A stretch of 64,000 bases of DNA from Amycolatopsis azurea DSM 43854 (GTDB lineage Bacteria; Actinomycetota; Actinomycetes; Mycobacteriales; Pseudonocardiaceae): positions 310,001-374,000 of the forward strand of contig NZ_MUXN01000027.1 in assembly GCF_001995215.1 (NCBI RefSeq). Direction: 5' to 3'. Shown here piece after piece: positions 40,752 to 49,675 of the stretch. Numbering within the stretch: position 1 is the first letter of the stretch; each line of letters opens with the position of its first letter. Position numbers and translations under genes: made by a program. The notes beneath the pieces are model-generated. The model was not told the DNA's origin. It saw nothing but the letters and a program-made list of their open reading frames with translations, and did no database searches.

Positions 40752-43718
40752 CTATGCCGGGGTCACGCCGAAGCGGATCTTCGTCAAGGCTTCACGAGCC
40801 CGATCCCGCTGGCGTCCGCCCGTGTCGACGGCGGAAAGGTCCTTGAGCGCGCGCAATTCCCACACCGGGAATCCCAGTTCACGGAACAGCCCCGCGGCGG
40901 TACGAAGCCCTTCGGCGGCTTCGGTCGCGACGCCTTCGTCCGCCCGTAGACGCCCGAAGCTGAGCAAGGCGTATCCGCCGCCCCGGCGGTCACCGAGCTC
41001 GCGGAAGGTGCTCATCGCGAGTCCCAGATGCTCCGCCGACCGGGCGTGCTCGCCCGCAAGCCGCAGAGACTCGCCGAAACTCCGATGCGTGTACGCGGCG
41101 GCGTGCCGATGCCCGACGTCCTCGAACAGCTCCAGCGAACGCGAAAGACAGCGTTCGCTCTCCCCCGCGTCGCCCGCCTTCGCGTGGAGATCACCGAGAC
41201 TGCGCAGGACGTGCGCCTCCCAGTGGCGTTCACGCGAGCTGCGGGTGCCGCTCAGCGCGCTCGTCAGCAGATCACCGGCCTCGTCCAGGCGATCGTGCCG
41301 CCGGAGGACGTCGGCGTACCGCTTGGCGGATCGGTCGTGCTGCTGCCTGTCCTCGCAATGCAGCGAAAGGAGCAGACTCGCGTCGAAGCATTCCTTCGCC
41401 AGCCGGAAGTCGCCGAGGTCGTCCCAGAGCGACCCGAACTGGGACGACGCCATCGCCTGCCCGGCGAGGTCACCGCAATCCCGCAACAGGTCCAGCGCCT
41501 CCCGCAGCGCGCCGACCGCCGAGTGGGTCCGGCCGGAATCAGCGTCGACGTCGGCGAGCGCGACGAGCGCGGCCCCGGTCCCCCGCGGATCGCCCGAGGA
41601 GCGGAACCGGGCCTCGGCCAGTGAGAAACACGTCCTCGCCCGTGCCAGATCCCCCGCGTCGGCGTGGGAATGCCCGAGCTTCAAGAGTTTCTCGGCCTCG
41701 GCGGGAAGGTCGAGACGAGCGCGCACGATGTCGAAGCCGAGCCAGGCGGGCGAACCCCCGTTCCGGGGACCGACGAGGTCGCTGTAGGCGTCGGCCAGCC
41801 GCGCGGTCAGCTCGGTCCAGCCGTGGTTCTTCGCGGTCCGGACGGCGAGCGCGAGGTTCGCGGACTCCGTGGCGCGCCAGCCGATCGGATCGGCCGCGAC
41901 CCGATCCGAAGCCACCGCCGGCGCGTCGAAGGGCCGGGGCGGCGGGTACTCGGCGCCGAGTACGGCGGACGCGTGTTCGGCCAAAGCCGCCATGACCGTC
42001 AGCGCACGCCGGAGCGCTACGGGATCCGGCGGTTCCCGGTGCGCGAGCCGGACCAGTCCCGGCAGCCGGTACCGGAGGAAACCGGCCTGATCCGGCTCGG
42101 CCCGCAGCAGATGATCGTCCGCCAGTTCGTCGAGCAGATCGGCCGCCTGCCGAGACGAACAGCCCAGCAGAGCCGTCGCGAACCAGTCGGCGGCCTCGGT
42201 CGCGCCGGGAAAAGTGAGCAATCGCAAGGAGTTTCGCTGCCCCGGCGAAAGCTCGGCGAGGGCTTCGGCGAGCACCGGGCGGACCGCCAGGTCTCCGACG
42301 GCGAGTTCGTCGAGGCGCAGGCGCTCGTTCTCCAGCCGCGTCGCGAACTCGGCGACCCGCAGTCTCGGCCGCTGCACCAGCTTCATCCCCGCCACCCGCA
42401 CGGCCAGCGCGAGCCCGTCGCAGCAGGCCAGCACCCGGCGGACGGCGTCGGGTTCGGCGGACAGCCGCTCCTCCCCGGCGATCGCACCGAGCAGTGCGCG
42501 CGCTTCGGCGTAGGACAGCGGACCGGCCTCGACCGGCTTCGCGCCGACGAGCCCGGCCAGCCGTCGTCGCGTCGTGACGATCGTCGCGCAACCGGGACCG
42601 CTCGGCAGCAACGGCCGAACCTCGGCCTCGGACCGGCAGTTCTCGAGGACCACCAGCAGTCGCCGGTCCGCGGTGTGGCTCTGCCACAACGAAATCAACC
42701 CGGCCCGGTCGGCGGGGAGTTCCGTGTCCGCGAGGCCGAGCGCGCGAAGGAATCCCGCGAGCACGTCGCCGGTCTCCCGCAGGTCGGCGACGAGCTGACC
42801 GTCCGGGAACCGCTTGCGCATCCGCCAGGCGGCTTGGACGGCCAGCGCGCTCTTGCCCGCTCCCGCCGCGCCGTGCACGACGACCGGCGCGGGAGTCCGC
42901 AGTGCGCGGACGACGTCCGCGAGTTCGTCCGCCCTGCCGGTGAAATCCGGTGTCGCCAGGGGAAGACGGCACGGTGGGCCGCCCGCCGACCAGCCCGTTC
43001 CGGCGATCCGGCGGTGGATCGCGAGCAGGCCCTCCCCCGGTGAGACACCGGCTTGCTCCCACAGCGCCTGACGGCACCTGTCGAGGACGGCCAGTGCGGC
43101 GTCCCGCCGTCCGAGTCCGTGCAGCGCCTCGGCGAGCCACCCGGACAGGCGCTCGTCACCCGGCCGAGTGGCCAGCTCCGGTCCCAACCGGTCGGCGACC
43201 GCTTTGTGGTCTCCGGCCGCCAACTCCAGCTCCACGAGTTTGCCCAGTACGGAACACCGCTGGTCTTCGAGCCACAGCCGGTGCGCCTCCACCAGCGGAC
43301 CGGCCGGGACGTCGGCGAACGCCCGGCCGCGCCACAACCCCAGTGCCCGTTCGAGCAGCGCCCTGCGTTCGGCGCCGGTCGCGGTCGCGGCAGCGGCGGC
43401 CAGTCCGGAGAAACCGGTGACGTCCAGCTCCCCTTCCGACACCGTCAGCCGGTACCCGCCACGGCCCGCCCGCAGCCGCTGCCGGACGTCGTCCACCGGC
43501 ACTCCGGGTGACAACGCCTTGCGCAGCTTGGAAATCGCCATCTGCACGACCGCGGCGGCGCTCGACGGCGGGTCCCGCGGCCAGAGTTCGTCCACGAGGG
43601 TGTCCCGGTGGACGAACTCGTTCGGCCTGGTCAGGAGCACGGCGAGCACCCGCCGGGGCTGAGCCGCCGACGGGAGCGGGACGGAGGCCCCGAGCGGGCC
43701 GAGCACCTGGAACTCCAC
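40752..43718 (-). CDS. AfsR/SARP-family regulator with NB-ARC and TPR domains
   Basis: 988 residues. The N-terminal winged-helix DNA-binding domain (1-~95, VQMAISKLRKALSPG) is followed by the BTAD domain (~100-245), a STAND/NB-ARC ATPase (~255-540; P-loop GAAGAGKSA at 283-291, Walker B-like RRLLVVLENC, with Glu-Asn instead of Asp-Asp), and about eight TPR repeats to the C terminus. This is the AfsR/RedD architecture that controls secondary metabolism, with the TPRs as sensor. No biosynthetic cluster is in the window, so the target is elsewhere or global. The DJ-1 gene is transcribed into it from 85 bases upstream. Confidence 0.94.
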   Translation of the reverse strand: MEFQVLGPLGASVPLPSAAQPRRVLAVLLTRPNEFVHRDTLVDELWPRDPPSSAAAVVQMAISKLRKALSPGVPVDDVRQRLRAGRGGYRLTVSEGELDVTGFSGLAAAAATATGAERRALLERALGLWRGRAFADVPAGPLVEAHRLWLEDQRCSVLGKLVELELAAGDHKAVADRLGPELATRPGDERLSGWLAEALHGLGRRDAALAVLDRCRQALWEQAGVSPGEGLLAIHRRIAGTGWSAGGPPCRLPLATPDFTGRADELADVVRALRTPAPVVVHGAAGAGKSALAVQAAWRMRKRFPDGQLVADLRETGDVLAGFLRALGLADTELPADRAGLISLWQSHTADRRLLVVLENCRSEAEVRPLLPSGPGCATIVTTRRRLAGLVGAKPVEAGPLSYAEARALLGAIAGEERLSAEPDAVRRVLACCDGLALAVRVAGMKLVQRPRLRVAEFATRLENERLRLDELAVGDLAVRPVLAEALAELSPGQRNSLRLLTFPGATEAADWFATALLGCSSRQAADLLDELADDHLLRAEPDQAGFLRYRLPGLVRLAHREPPDPVALRRALTVMAALAEHASAVLGAEYPPPRPFDAPAVASDRVAADPIGWRATESANLALAVRTAKNHGWTELTARLADAYSDLVGPRNGGSPAWLGFDIVRARLDLPAEAEKLLKLGHSHADAGDLARARTCFSLAEARFRSSGDPRGTGAALVALADVDADSGRTHSAVGALREALDLLRDCGDLAGQAMASSQFGSLWDDLGDFRLAKECFDASLLLSLHCEDRQQHDRSAKRYADVLRRHDRLDEAGDLLTSALSGTRSSRERHWEAHVLRSLGDLHAKAGDAGESERCLSRSLELFEDVGHRHAAAYTHRSFGESLRLAGEHARSAEHLGLAMSTFRELGDRRGGGYALLSFGRLRADEGVATEAAEGLRTAAGLFRELGFPVWELRALKDLSAVDTGGRQRDRAREALTKIRFGVTPA

Positions 43719-43803
43719 GGACCACCTATCACCTGGACGGATGACCAGAATGTAACCCGGCGCTGTCCCCGTTTCGGCGGTTTCTCACCCGGATGGCCGC
43801 CCC

Positions 43804-44514
43804 TCACTGCCCGGTGTGCGCGAGCAGCTTGTCCCTCAGGGCGGGTTCGTCCGCGAGCGCGTCGTTCAGTGTGTGTTCCAGCAACGGCTTGAGGTCCCCG
43901 TACGGCCGCTTCGACCAGTCGAGCGGGCCCTGCGGCGGCTCCGGGTCGTACTCGATGACGAACTGGATCGTCCGCGCGATCTCGGCGCCGACGAGCCGCT
44001 CGACCAGGTGCAGCGCGAGGTCGATCCCCGCCGACACCCCGGCGGCGGTGATCACGTTCCCGTCCTCGACCCAGCGCTCGGCGACCGGCTCCGCCCCGAA
44101 CGCGCGCAGGAACTCCCGGAACATCCAGTGCGTCGCGGCCTTGCGGCCCTCCAGCAGGCCTGCCTGCCCCAGCAACAGCGATCCGGTGCACACCGAGGTC
44201 ACGAGTTCCGCGTTCGCCCCGGCGGTCCGCAGGTAGCCGACCAGCTTCTCGTCGGCGAGCGCCTTCAGCGTCGGCGCGGCGCCGCCGGGCACGAGCAGCG
44301 CGTACGGCGACGGGACCTCGTCGTAGGTGTGGGTCGCCACGAGCTTCAGCGGGTTGTCGGTGGTGACCGGTTCCTTCGTCTCGCCGACCACGACCGTCCG
44401 GTACTCCTGCGCCGAACTCGCCATCCCGTCCAGCACGGTCAGCGGTCCGACCATGTCGAGCGGCGTCATCCCCGGGTACACCACGAACGCGATGATCTTC
44501 TTGTCGTCTGTCAT
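43804..44514 (-). CDS. DJ-1/PfpI-family protein (isonitrile hydratase-like)
   Basis: 236 residues. The nucleophile-elbow cysteine is in LVTSVCTGSLLLGQAGLL, the acidic partner probably in the N-terminal VVYPGMTPLDMVGPLTVLD, and the signature ATHWMFREFL is present. This is the subgroup that includes Pseudomonas isonitrile hydratase (InhA), but substrates in the group vary. It is divergent from a GlxA-type regulator whose ligand domain has the same fold and the same SVCTG elbow, with 98 bases between the starts. Confidence 0.88.
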   Translation of the reverse strand: MTDDKKIIAFVVYPGMTPLDMVGPLTVLDGMASSAQEYRTVVVGETKEPVTTDNPLKLVATHTYDEVPSPYALLVPGGAAPTLKALADEKLVGYLRTAGANAELVTSVCTGSLLLGQAGLLEGRKAATHWMFREFLRAFGAEPVAERWVEDGNVITAAGVSAGIDLALHLVERLVGAEIARTIQFVIEYDPEPPQGPLDWSKRPYGDLKPLLEHTLNDALADEPALRDKLLAHTGQ

Positions 44515-44612
44515 GGGACAACGGTGTCGCAGGGACGCCGCCGAGGCGGGCCGGATGTCCGGATTCCTGCGAACTACGTCCGACGGCCGGGCGCTACTGC
44601 TAGCGTTCGATC

Positions 44613-45590
44613 ATGCCGGGTTCACCCAGAAGAGTGTTGATCGTCGGCTACAGCAATGCCGAGATGCTCGATATCGCCGGTCCGGCCGACGTTCTGGACG
44701 CCGCGACCAAACTCGGCGGCAAGCCGGGCTACGAGATCATGCTCGCCAGCGTCGACGGCCGCGGCATCCGCTGTGAGTCCGGGCTGACGCTGCAGGCACA
44801 GCACCGGCTCGACCAGGTGACCGGCGAACTGGACACGCTGATCGTCGCGGGCGGCACCGGGCACGAGGCCGCCGCCGCCGATCCGCGGTTCGTCACCCAC
44901 ATCCGCAGGCTCACGCAGCACAGCCGTCGCGTCGCCTCGGTGTGCACCGGCGCCACCGTGCTCGCCGCGTGCGGGCTGCTCAACGGGCGCCGCGCCACCA
45001 CCCATTGGCGGTTCGCGAACCGGCTCGCCACGAACTATCCGCAGGTCAACGTCGACCCGGTGCCGCTGTACGTGCGCGACGGGAACGTCTACACGGCCGC
45101 GGGCGTCACCAGCGGGATCGACCTCGCCCTCGCGTTCGTCGAAGACGATCACGGCCCCAGCCTCGCCAGGGAGGTCGCCCGCATGCTGGTCACCTATCTG
45201 CAGCGACCGGGCAATCAGGCGCAGGTGAGCATGTTCCTGTCCGGTCCGCCGCCGGAGAACCGGCTGGTCCGCGACATCACCGCGTACGTCGCCGAGCACC
45301 TGGCGGGTGATCTCGGCACCACTGTCCTCGCCGAGCGGGCGGGCATCAGCACCCGGCAGCTGACCCGGTTGTTCGACGCGCATCTGAGCACCACGCCCAG
45401 CAGGTACGTGCGGGCGGCGAGGACCGAGAACGCGGCGAAACTGTTGTGCGGCACCGAACTCCCGCTCACGTCGATCGCGCGGCGGTGCGGCTTCGGGTCG
45501 ACCGAAACCCTGCGCCAAGCGTTCCTCGACCACTTCGACACCCCGCCTTCGGCCTATCGCCGGGTCCACCTCAGGCAGGCGTTCGGCTAG
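44613..45590 (+). CDS. GlxA-family regulator: DJ-1-like domain plus AraC DNA-binding domain
   Basis: 325 residues. Residues ~5-195 are a DJ-1/PfpI-like domain (LDIAGPADVLDAATKL, VASVCTGATVLAACGLLNGRRATTHW), and residues ~215-320 carry two AraC helix-turn-helix motifs (TVLAERAGISTRQLTRLFDAHL, LTSIARRCGFGSTETLRQAFLDHF). GlxA-type proteins respond to small metabolites, for instance arginine, choline derivatives or development signals. Being divergent from the DJ-1 enzyme gene, it is the likely regulator of that gene. Confidence 0.93.
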   Translation: MPGSPRRVLIVGYSNAEMLDIAGPADVLDAATKLGGKPGYEIMLASVDGRGIRCESGLTLQAQHRLDQVTGELDTLIVAGGTGHEAAAADPRFVTHIRRLTQHSRRVASVCTGATVLAACGLLNGRRATTHWRFANRLATNYPQVNVDPVPLYVRDGNVYTAAGVTSGIDLALAFVEDDHGPSLAREVARMLVTYLQRPGNQAQVSMFLSGPPPENRLVRDITAYVAEHLAGDLGTTVLAERAGISTRQLTRLFDAHLSTTPSRYVRAARTENAAKLLCGTELPLTSIARRCGFGSTETLRQAFLDHFDTPPSAYRRVHLRQAFG

Positions 45591-45631
45591 GCCGTGTGCG
45601 GCACGCGGCACGGACTGTGGAGGATGTGCGA

Positions 45632-47068
45632 GTGAACCGCCGCGACATCTCCGACGACGACACCGGCCCGATTCGCCGGGTAACGGACACCCCGTCCGAT
45701 CGTTCGCCCGGAACGTCCCGTTCGCCGCGCCGGACCCCGCCGCCGGAGGGCACGCGACGTCCCCGGCCGCCGGGCCAGCGGCCCCGATCGGCCGAACCGG
45801 GCAAGCGACGCGCGCCCGAGCCGAAACCGGAACCGAAGCCCGAGCCCAAAGCCGAGCCGGTCGGACACGGTCACGGGCACTCGCACGGTCACGGTCCCGC
45901 CGCGCCCGCGTCGCGCCGGGTCCGGCTGCTGCTGATGTGGCTCCTGGTCCCGCTCGCCGTCGCGACCGTCGCCGGCATGATCCTGCTCTACCCGTGGGGC
46001 AAGGATCCGGCGAAAAGCGTGTTCCCCCAGGGGACCCCGGTGAGCGCCACGGTCACCGCGACGATCACCGGACCGTGCCTCGCCGAAGGCCAGGTCCAGG
46101 TCGGCGAACCGCCGCCGGACGCGAAACCGTGTCTCACCAGCGAAGTGACGATGACCGACGGCCCCGGGGCCGGGAAGCCGCTGAAGCTGACGCTCCCGAT
46201 CGAGCCGAGCACGCCGCGGTTCGCCGCGGGCGACAAGGTGGTGCTGTCCTACAACGGCGGCGACGTCGCGAATCCCGCGTCGTTCCAGATCGTCGACTTC
46301 CAGCGTGGCACGCCGTTGCTGCTGCTCGCCGGGCTGTTCGCGCTCGCGGTGATCGTGCTGGGCCGCTGGCAGGGGCTCGCCGCGCTGATCGCGCTGGGGC
46401 TGAGCTTCCTGGTGCTGGCGCTGTTCGTGCTGCCGTCGATCCTCGCCGGGGAAAGCCCGTTGCTGGTGGCGATCGCGGGCGCGGGGGCGATCATGTTCGT
46501 CGCGCTGTACCTGACGCACGGGCTGTCCGCGAGAACCTCGGTGGCGGTGCTGGGCACGCTGGTGAGCCTGATCCTGATCGGTGTCCTGTCGGCGATCTTC
46601 TCGGCCGCGGCGTCGCTGACCGGGCTCGACGACAGCACCTCGCAGCTGATCGGCTCGCTCGGGCACGGGATCGACGCGCGGGGGCTGCTTCTGGCGGGTG
46701 TCGTGATCGGCGCGCTCGGTGTGCTGGACGACGTCACGGTGACGCAGACGAGCGCGGTGTGGGAACTGCGGCGGGCGAACCCGTCGCTCGGTTGGCGCGA
46801 GCTCTACGGCGCGGGCCTGCGGATCGGCCGTGACCACGTCGGCTCGGCGGTCAACACCCTCGTGATGGCGTACGCGGGGGCGGCGTTGCCGGTGCTGCTG
46901 TACACGTCGCTATCGGGGGTCGGTCTCGGCTCGATCCTCGGCGCGGAGGACATCGCGCAGGAGATCGTGCGGACGCTGGCCGGCAGCGTCGGCATCGTCG
47001 CGGCGGTCCCGGTCACCACCGTGCTGGCCGCGCTGATCGCCTCGCGGGAGCCTCAAGAGTCCCTGTAG
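45632..47068 (+). CDS. YibE/F-family membrane protein with His-rich N terminus
   Basis: 478 residues from the GTG at 45632, eight bases after GGAGG. A long disordered leader contains RRAPEPKPEPKPEPKAEP and then HGHGHSHGHGP, a metal-binding-like histidine run. A first membrane helix (~105-125) leads to an extracytoplasmic beta domain (~130-220), then seven or eight helices in the YibE/F domain (VIGALGVLDDVTVTQTSAVWELRR is the diagnostic segment). The transported compound is unknown. It lies 41 bases after the GlxA gene on the same strand. Confidence 0.9.
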   Translation: MNRRDISDDDTGPIRRVTDTPSDRSPGTSRSPRRTPPPEGTRRPRPPGQRPRSAEPGKRRAPEPKPEPKPEPKAEPVGHGHGHSHGHGPAAPASRRVRLLLMWLLVPLAVATVAGMILLYPWGKDPAKSVFPQGTPVSATVTATITGPCLAEGQVQVGEPPPDAKPCLTSEVTMTDGPGAGKPLKLTLPIEPSTPRFAAGDKVVLSYNGGDVANPASFQIVDFQRGTPLLLLAGLFALAVIVLGRWQGLAALIALGLSFLVLALFVLPSILAGESPLLVAIAGAGAIMFVALYLTHGLSARTSVAVLGTLVSLILIGVLSAIFSAAASLTGLDDSTSQLIGSLGHGIDARGLLLAGVVIGALGVLDDVTVTQTSAVWELRRANPSLGWRELYGAGLRIGRDHVGSAVNTLVMAYAGAALPVLLYTSLSGVGLGSILGAEDIAQEIVRTLAGSVGIVAAVPVTTVLAALIASREPQESL

Positions 47069-47166
47069 TCACAGGCACCCCAAAGGGCGAGTCCCCCTCG
47101 CGATCACGGGCCGGAGTCGGGTACGAAGAGGCCGCACCCGAGGTTCGCCGCGTGATCGGAGGGGCC

Positions 47167-47424
47167 ATGTTCGACGCCGTTTTCGCCGTCCCGAGGCAGC
47201 TGACCGCCGTCGCGCGGCGCGTACTCGTCTCGACGCTGCAAGCCGTCGAGGCGGTCCCGAAGATCGCCGCCGCGGTCGACGACGTGCGGGCGACGCTCAA
47301 GCACTCCGAGCGGCTGGCCACCTTCGCCGCGGGCGAGCTGCCGGAGATCGTCTACCAGCTCGAAGAGATCAAGGCGCGGCTGGAGAAGCTGGAAGCTAGT
47401 CGAGTGTCGCCACGAAACGGCTGA
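47167..47424 (+). CDS. Small helical protein of unknown function
   Basis: 85 residues from the ATG at 47167, preceded by GGAGGGG. An amphipathic N-terminal part (MFDAVFAVPRQLTAVARRVL) is followed by a heptad-like helix ending IVYQLEEIKARLEKLEASR, which looks like a coiled coil. I recognise no family. Its last 29 bases overlap the convergent membrane-protein gene. GC bias at third positions supports coding. Confidence 0.6.
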   Translation: MFDAVFAVPRQLTAVARRVLVSTLQAVEAVPKIAAAVDDVRATLKHSERLATFAAGELPEIVYQLEEIKARLEKLEASRVSPRNG

Positions 47425-48052
47425 CGGCCTCCATCGTGAACCGCTGGATGTACTTCCCGCCGGGTGCCGCCGAGGCCAGCCGGTAGAGCGGCCGTTCCGC
47501 CGCCGCGTCCCCGCGCGCCTCCGACTTCAGCTGCGCCACCAGCAGTTCCGAGAACACCAGGCCGTTCGCGTCGGTGTTGTTCAGCAGCGCGTTCGCCAGT
47601 TTGCGCAGCTGCAGGATGCCGAGTTCGCGGCCGCCCGCGCCGGAATACACGGCCAGGTCGACCTTCGCCACCTTGCGGCGTTTGCCCGCGTTGACCAGCA
47701 GGCTGACCGTCCGGGTGCCGCGCACGTCGCTGATCACCAGGTCGATGCGCTCGGCCGCGGTCAGGTCGATCCGCCGGACACCCCACGTCCGCACGATGAG
47801 CGTTTCGCCTTCGAGCCAGATCCGGCGGCGCAGGTTGTACAGCATGATGTAGACCAGCGGCACCGCGATCACCCCGGCGACCACGAGCCCGGCGATCTCG
47901 CCGCCGATCAGCCCGGCGATCCCGCCGAACGCGGCCGCGAAGATCACCACGCCCGCGATGCTGGAGCAGCCGCGCCTGCGGCGCAGTTTGGGGTCGTCGT
48001 GGAACAGCGGGAGACGCTCAGGGGTCTCGGGCGTCCCGGTCGGCTCTGTCAT
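47396..48052 (-). CDS. Membrane protein of unknown function with PH-like C-terminal domain
   Basis: 218 residues. After a Pro/Thr-rich leader, two hydrophobic helices (about 32-52 and 54-72) are followed by a soluble region of alternating strands (RRRIWLEGETLIVRTWGVRRIDLTAAERIDLVI) similar to bacterial PH-like domains, then a helical end. The start ATG overlaps the stop of the upstream metallo-hydrolase gene (TGATG), so they form one unit. No function can be given. Confidence 0.75.
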   Translation of the reverse strand: MTEPTGTPETPERLPLFHDDPKLRRRRGCSSIAGVVIFAAAFGGIAGLIGGEIAGLVVAGVIAVPLVYIMLYNLRRRIWLEGETLIVRTWGVRRIDLTAAERIDLVISDVRGTRTVSLLVNAGKRRKVAKVDLAVYSGAGGRELGILQLRKLANALLNNTDANGLVFSELLVAQLKSEARGDAAAERPLYRLASAAPGGKYIQRFTMEAVSRFVATLD

Positions 48053-48660
48053 CACGCGCCCGTCCCGGCCAGGAACGGGTTGCCCGCCCGCTCCTGCCCG
48101 ATCGTCGTGGCCGGGCCGTGCCCCGGCAGGACCACCGTGTCGTCCGGCAGGGTCATCACCTTGGTGTCCAGTGACCGCACGAGTTCGCCGCCGTCGTCGT
48201 CGGACCGGCCGATCGAACCGGCGAACAGGCTGTCCCCGGTGAGCACGATCCGGCCGCCTTCGGCCGAGGTCAGCCCGAAGACCACCGAACCGGCCGTGTG
48301 TCCCGGTGTGCGGGACACCGTGATCTCCAGCCCGGCCAGCCTGAGCGGGCCATCGACGAGTGGCACGATCCCGTCCTTCCGTTCCCCGGCGCCCGGCTCC
48401 AGGAGCGGCCGGTCCGCCTCGTGCAGATAGAGAGGTATCCCGTGGCGCGCGCCGACCTCGTCCGCCGAGGCGACGTGGTCCGGGTGGCCGTGGGTGGCGA
48501 GCATCGCGACCGGCGTCAGGCCGTGTCCGGAAAGTGCGGCTTCGAGCGGTTCGCCGACGTCCTCGCCGGGATCGACGATCACGCACTCCTTGCCGCCGTC
48601 CGCGGCGAGCAGGTAGCAGTTGGCTTCGAGGGGGCCTGTCGGAAATCCGACAACCAGCAC
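48052..48660 (-). CDS. Metallo-beta-lactamase-fold hydrolase (glyoxalase II-like)
   Basis: 202 residues from the GTG at 48660, chosen because GAGGAGG lies just upstream and because VLVVGFPTGPLEANCYLL is the usual N terminus. The zinc motif is THGHPDH (HxHxDH), with further ligands at PGHTAGS, GDSLF and the C-terminal PGHGPATTIG. The closest group is the hydroxyacylglutathione hydrolase-like proteins of actinobacteria, which lack glutathione, so the thiol substrate is uncertain (mycothiol is possible). Confidence 0.9.
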   Translation of the reverse strand: MLVVGFPTGPLEANCYLLAADGGKECVIVDPGEDVGEPLEAALSGHGLTPVAMLATHGHPDHVASADEVGARHGIPLYLHEADRPLLEPGAGERKDGIVPLVDGPLRLAGLEITVSRTPGHTAGSVVFGLTSAEGGRIVLTGDSLFAGSIGRSDDDGGELVRSLDTKVMTLPDDTVVLPGHGPATTIGQERAGNPFLAGTGA

Positions 48661-48816
48661 GAAACGCCTCCTCAGATCTTCCGCCGAACAGGTGACAGGA
48701 TGGCCCTGATCACGATCAAGTAAGCCTAGCGGCCCCTCTACGGGGGCCTCACAGGCTGTGCCCATAGACTTCCGCTACCTCAGACGTGTGACATCGAGTG
48801 GAAACCGGGAGGGCGG

Positions 48817-49674
48817 GTGCCGACCAACCAGCAGCGCCGCGAAGCCGCGAAGCGCAAGCTCGAGCGACAGATCGTGCATCGGGCCGAGAGGGCCAAGCGA
48901 CGCAAGATCGTCGGCTCGGTGGCGGTCGTCGGCGTCGTCGCGATCGTGGCAGGCGCGGTGTGGTGGATCGTCAGCAGTAGCAGTGGTGACGACGCCGCCT
49001 CCGACGCTTCCCCGAGCTCGGCTCCTCCGACCCCCGAGGTCACCATCCCCACGGAGCGCACTCCGATGCCGAAGCGGCCGACGCCGCTGGCAAACCCGGT
49101 GACCTGCGACTACAAGGACGACGCCAGCAAGCAGGCGTCGAAGAAGGTCAACAAGCCGGAGGGCGCGGGCGTCTCCTCGAACGGCACCGTGAACGTCGTG
49201 CTGAAGAGCACCGCGGGCGACATCCCGCTGACGCTGGACCGGGGGCTCGCGCCGTGTGCCGTCCAGAGCTTCATCAGCCTCTCGCAGCAGGGCTACTTCA
49301 ACGACACCAAGTGCCACCGGCTCGGCACCACCGGCCTGCAGATGCTGCAGTGCGGTGACCCCGAGGCCAGCGGCATGGGCGGCCCGGGCTACACGATGCC
49401 GGACGAGGCGTTCAAGGAGATCAAGTACGGCCGCGGCATCCTCGCGATGGCGAAGACGCAGCAGCCGAACTCCGGCGGAAGCCAGTTCTTCATGGTCTAC
49501 GGCGAGGCCGAACTGCCCGCGGACTACTCGGTCTTCGGCAGCATCTCCGACGAGGGCCTGAAGGTGCTCGACAAGGTCGCCAAGGCGGGCGCCAACGCGC
49601 AGGCCGGCAACGGCGACGGGACCGGCCCGCCCAACACCGAGGTCAAGTTCACCGGCGTCACGGTCAACGGCTGA
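48817..49674 (+). CDS. Membrane-anchored cyclophilin-type peptidyl-prolyl isomerase
   Basis: 285 residues from a GTG. A basic N terminus (RREAAKRKLERQIVHRAERAKRRK) precedes one transmembrane helix (about 32-53) and a Ser/Pro-rich linker, so the enzyme domain (~120-285) is outside the cell. The cyclophilin core is readable (GDIPLTLDRGLAPCAVQSFISL, QPNSGGSQFFMVYG, LPADYSVFGSI). Two substitutions in the usual FHR region (KCHRLG) suggest altered catalysis. It is followed at once by the aminotransferase gene. Next to sec genes a role in folding exported proteins is likely. Confidence 0.92.
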   Translation: MPTNQQRREAAKRKLERQIVHRAERAKRRKIVGSVAVVGVVAIVAGAVWWIVSSSSGDDAASDASPSSAPPTPEVTIPTERTPMPKRPTPLANPVTCDYKDDASKQASKKVNKPEGAGVSSNGTVNVVLKSTAGDIPLTLDRGLAPCAVQSFISLSQQGYFNDTKCHRLGTTGLQMLQCGDPEASGMGGPGYTMPDEAFKEIKYGRGILAMAKTQQPNSGGSQFFMVYGEAELPADYSVFGSISDEGLKVLDKVAKAGANAQAGNGDGTGPPNTEVKFTGVTVNG

Positions 49675-49675
49675 C

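Noticed and set aside
45588-45600. Third copy of the TAGGCCGTGTCC element end after the GlxA gene
   Set aside because: Only about ten bases (TAGGCCGTGT) match before the sequence diverges, and there is no partner end; likely chance.
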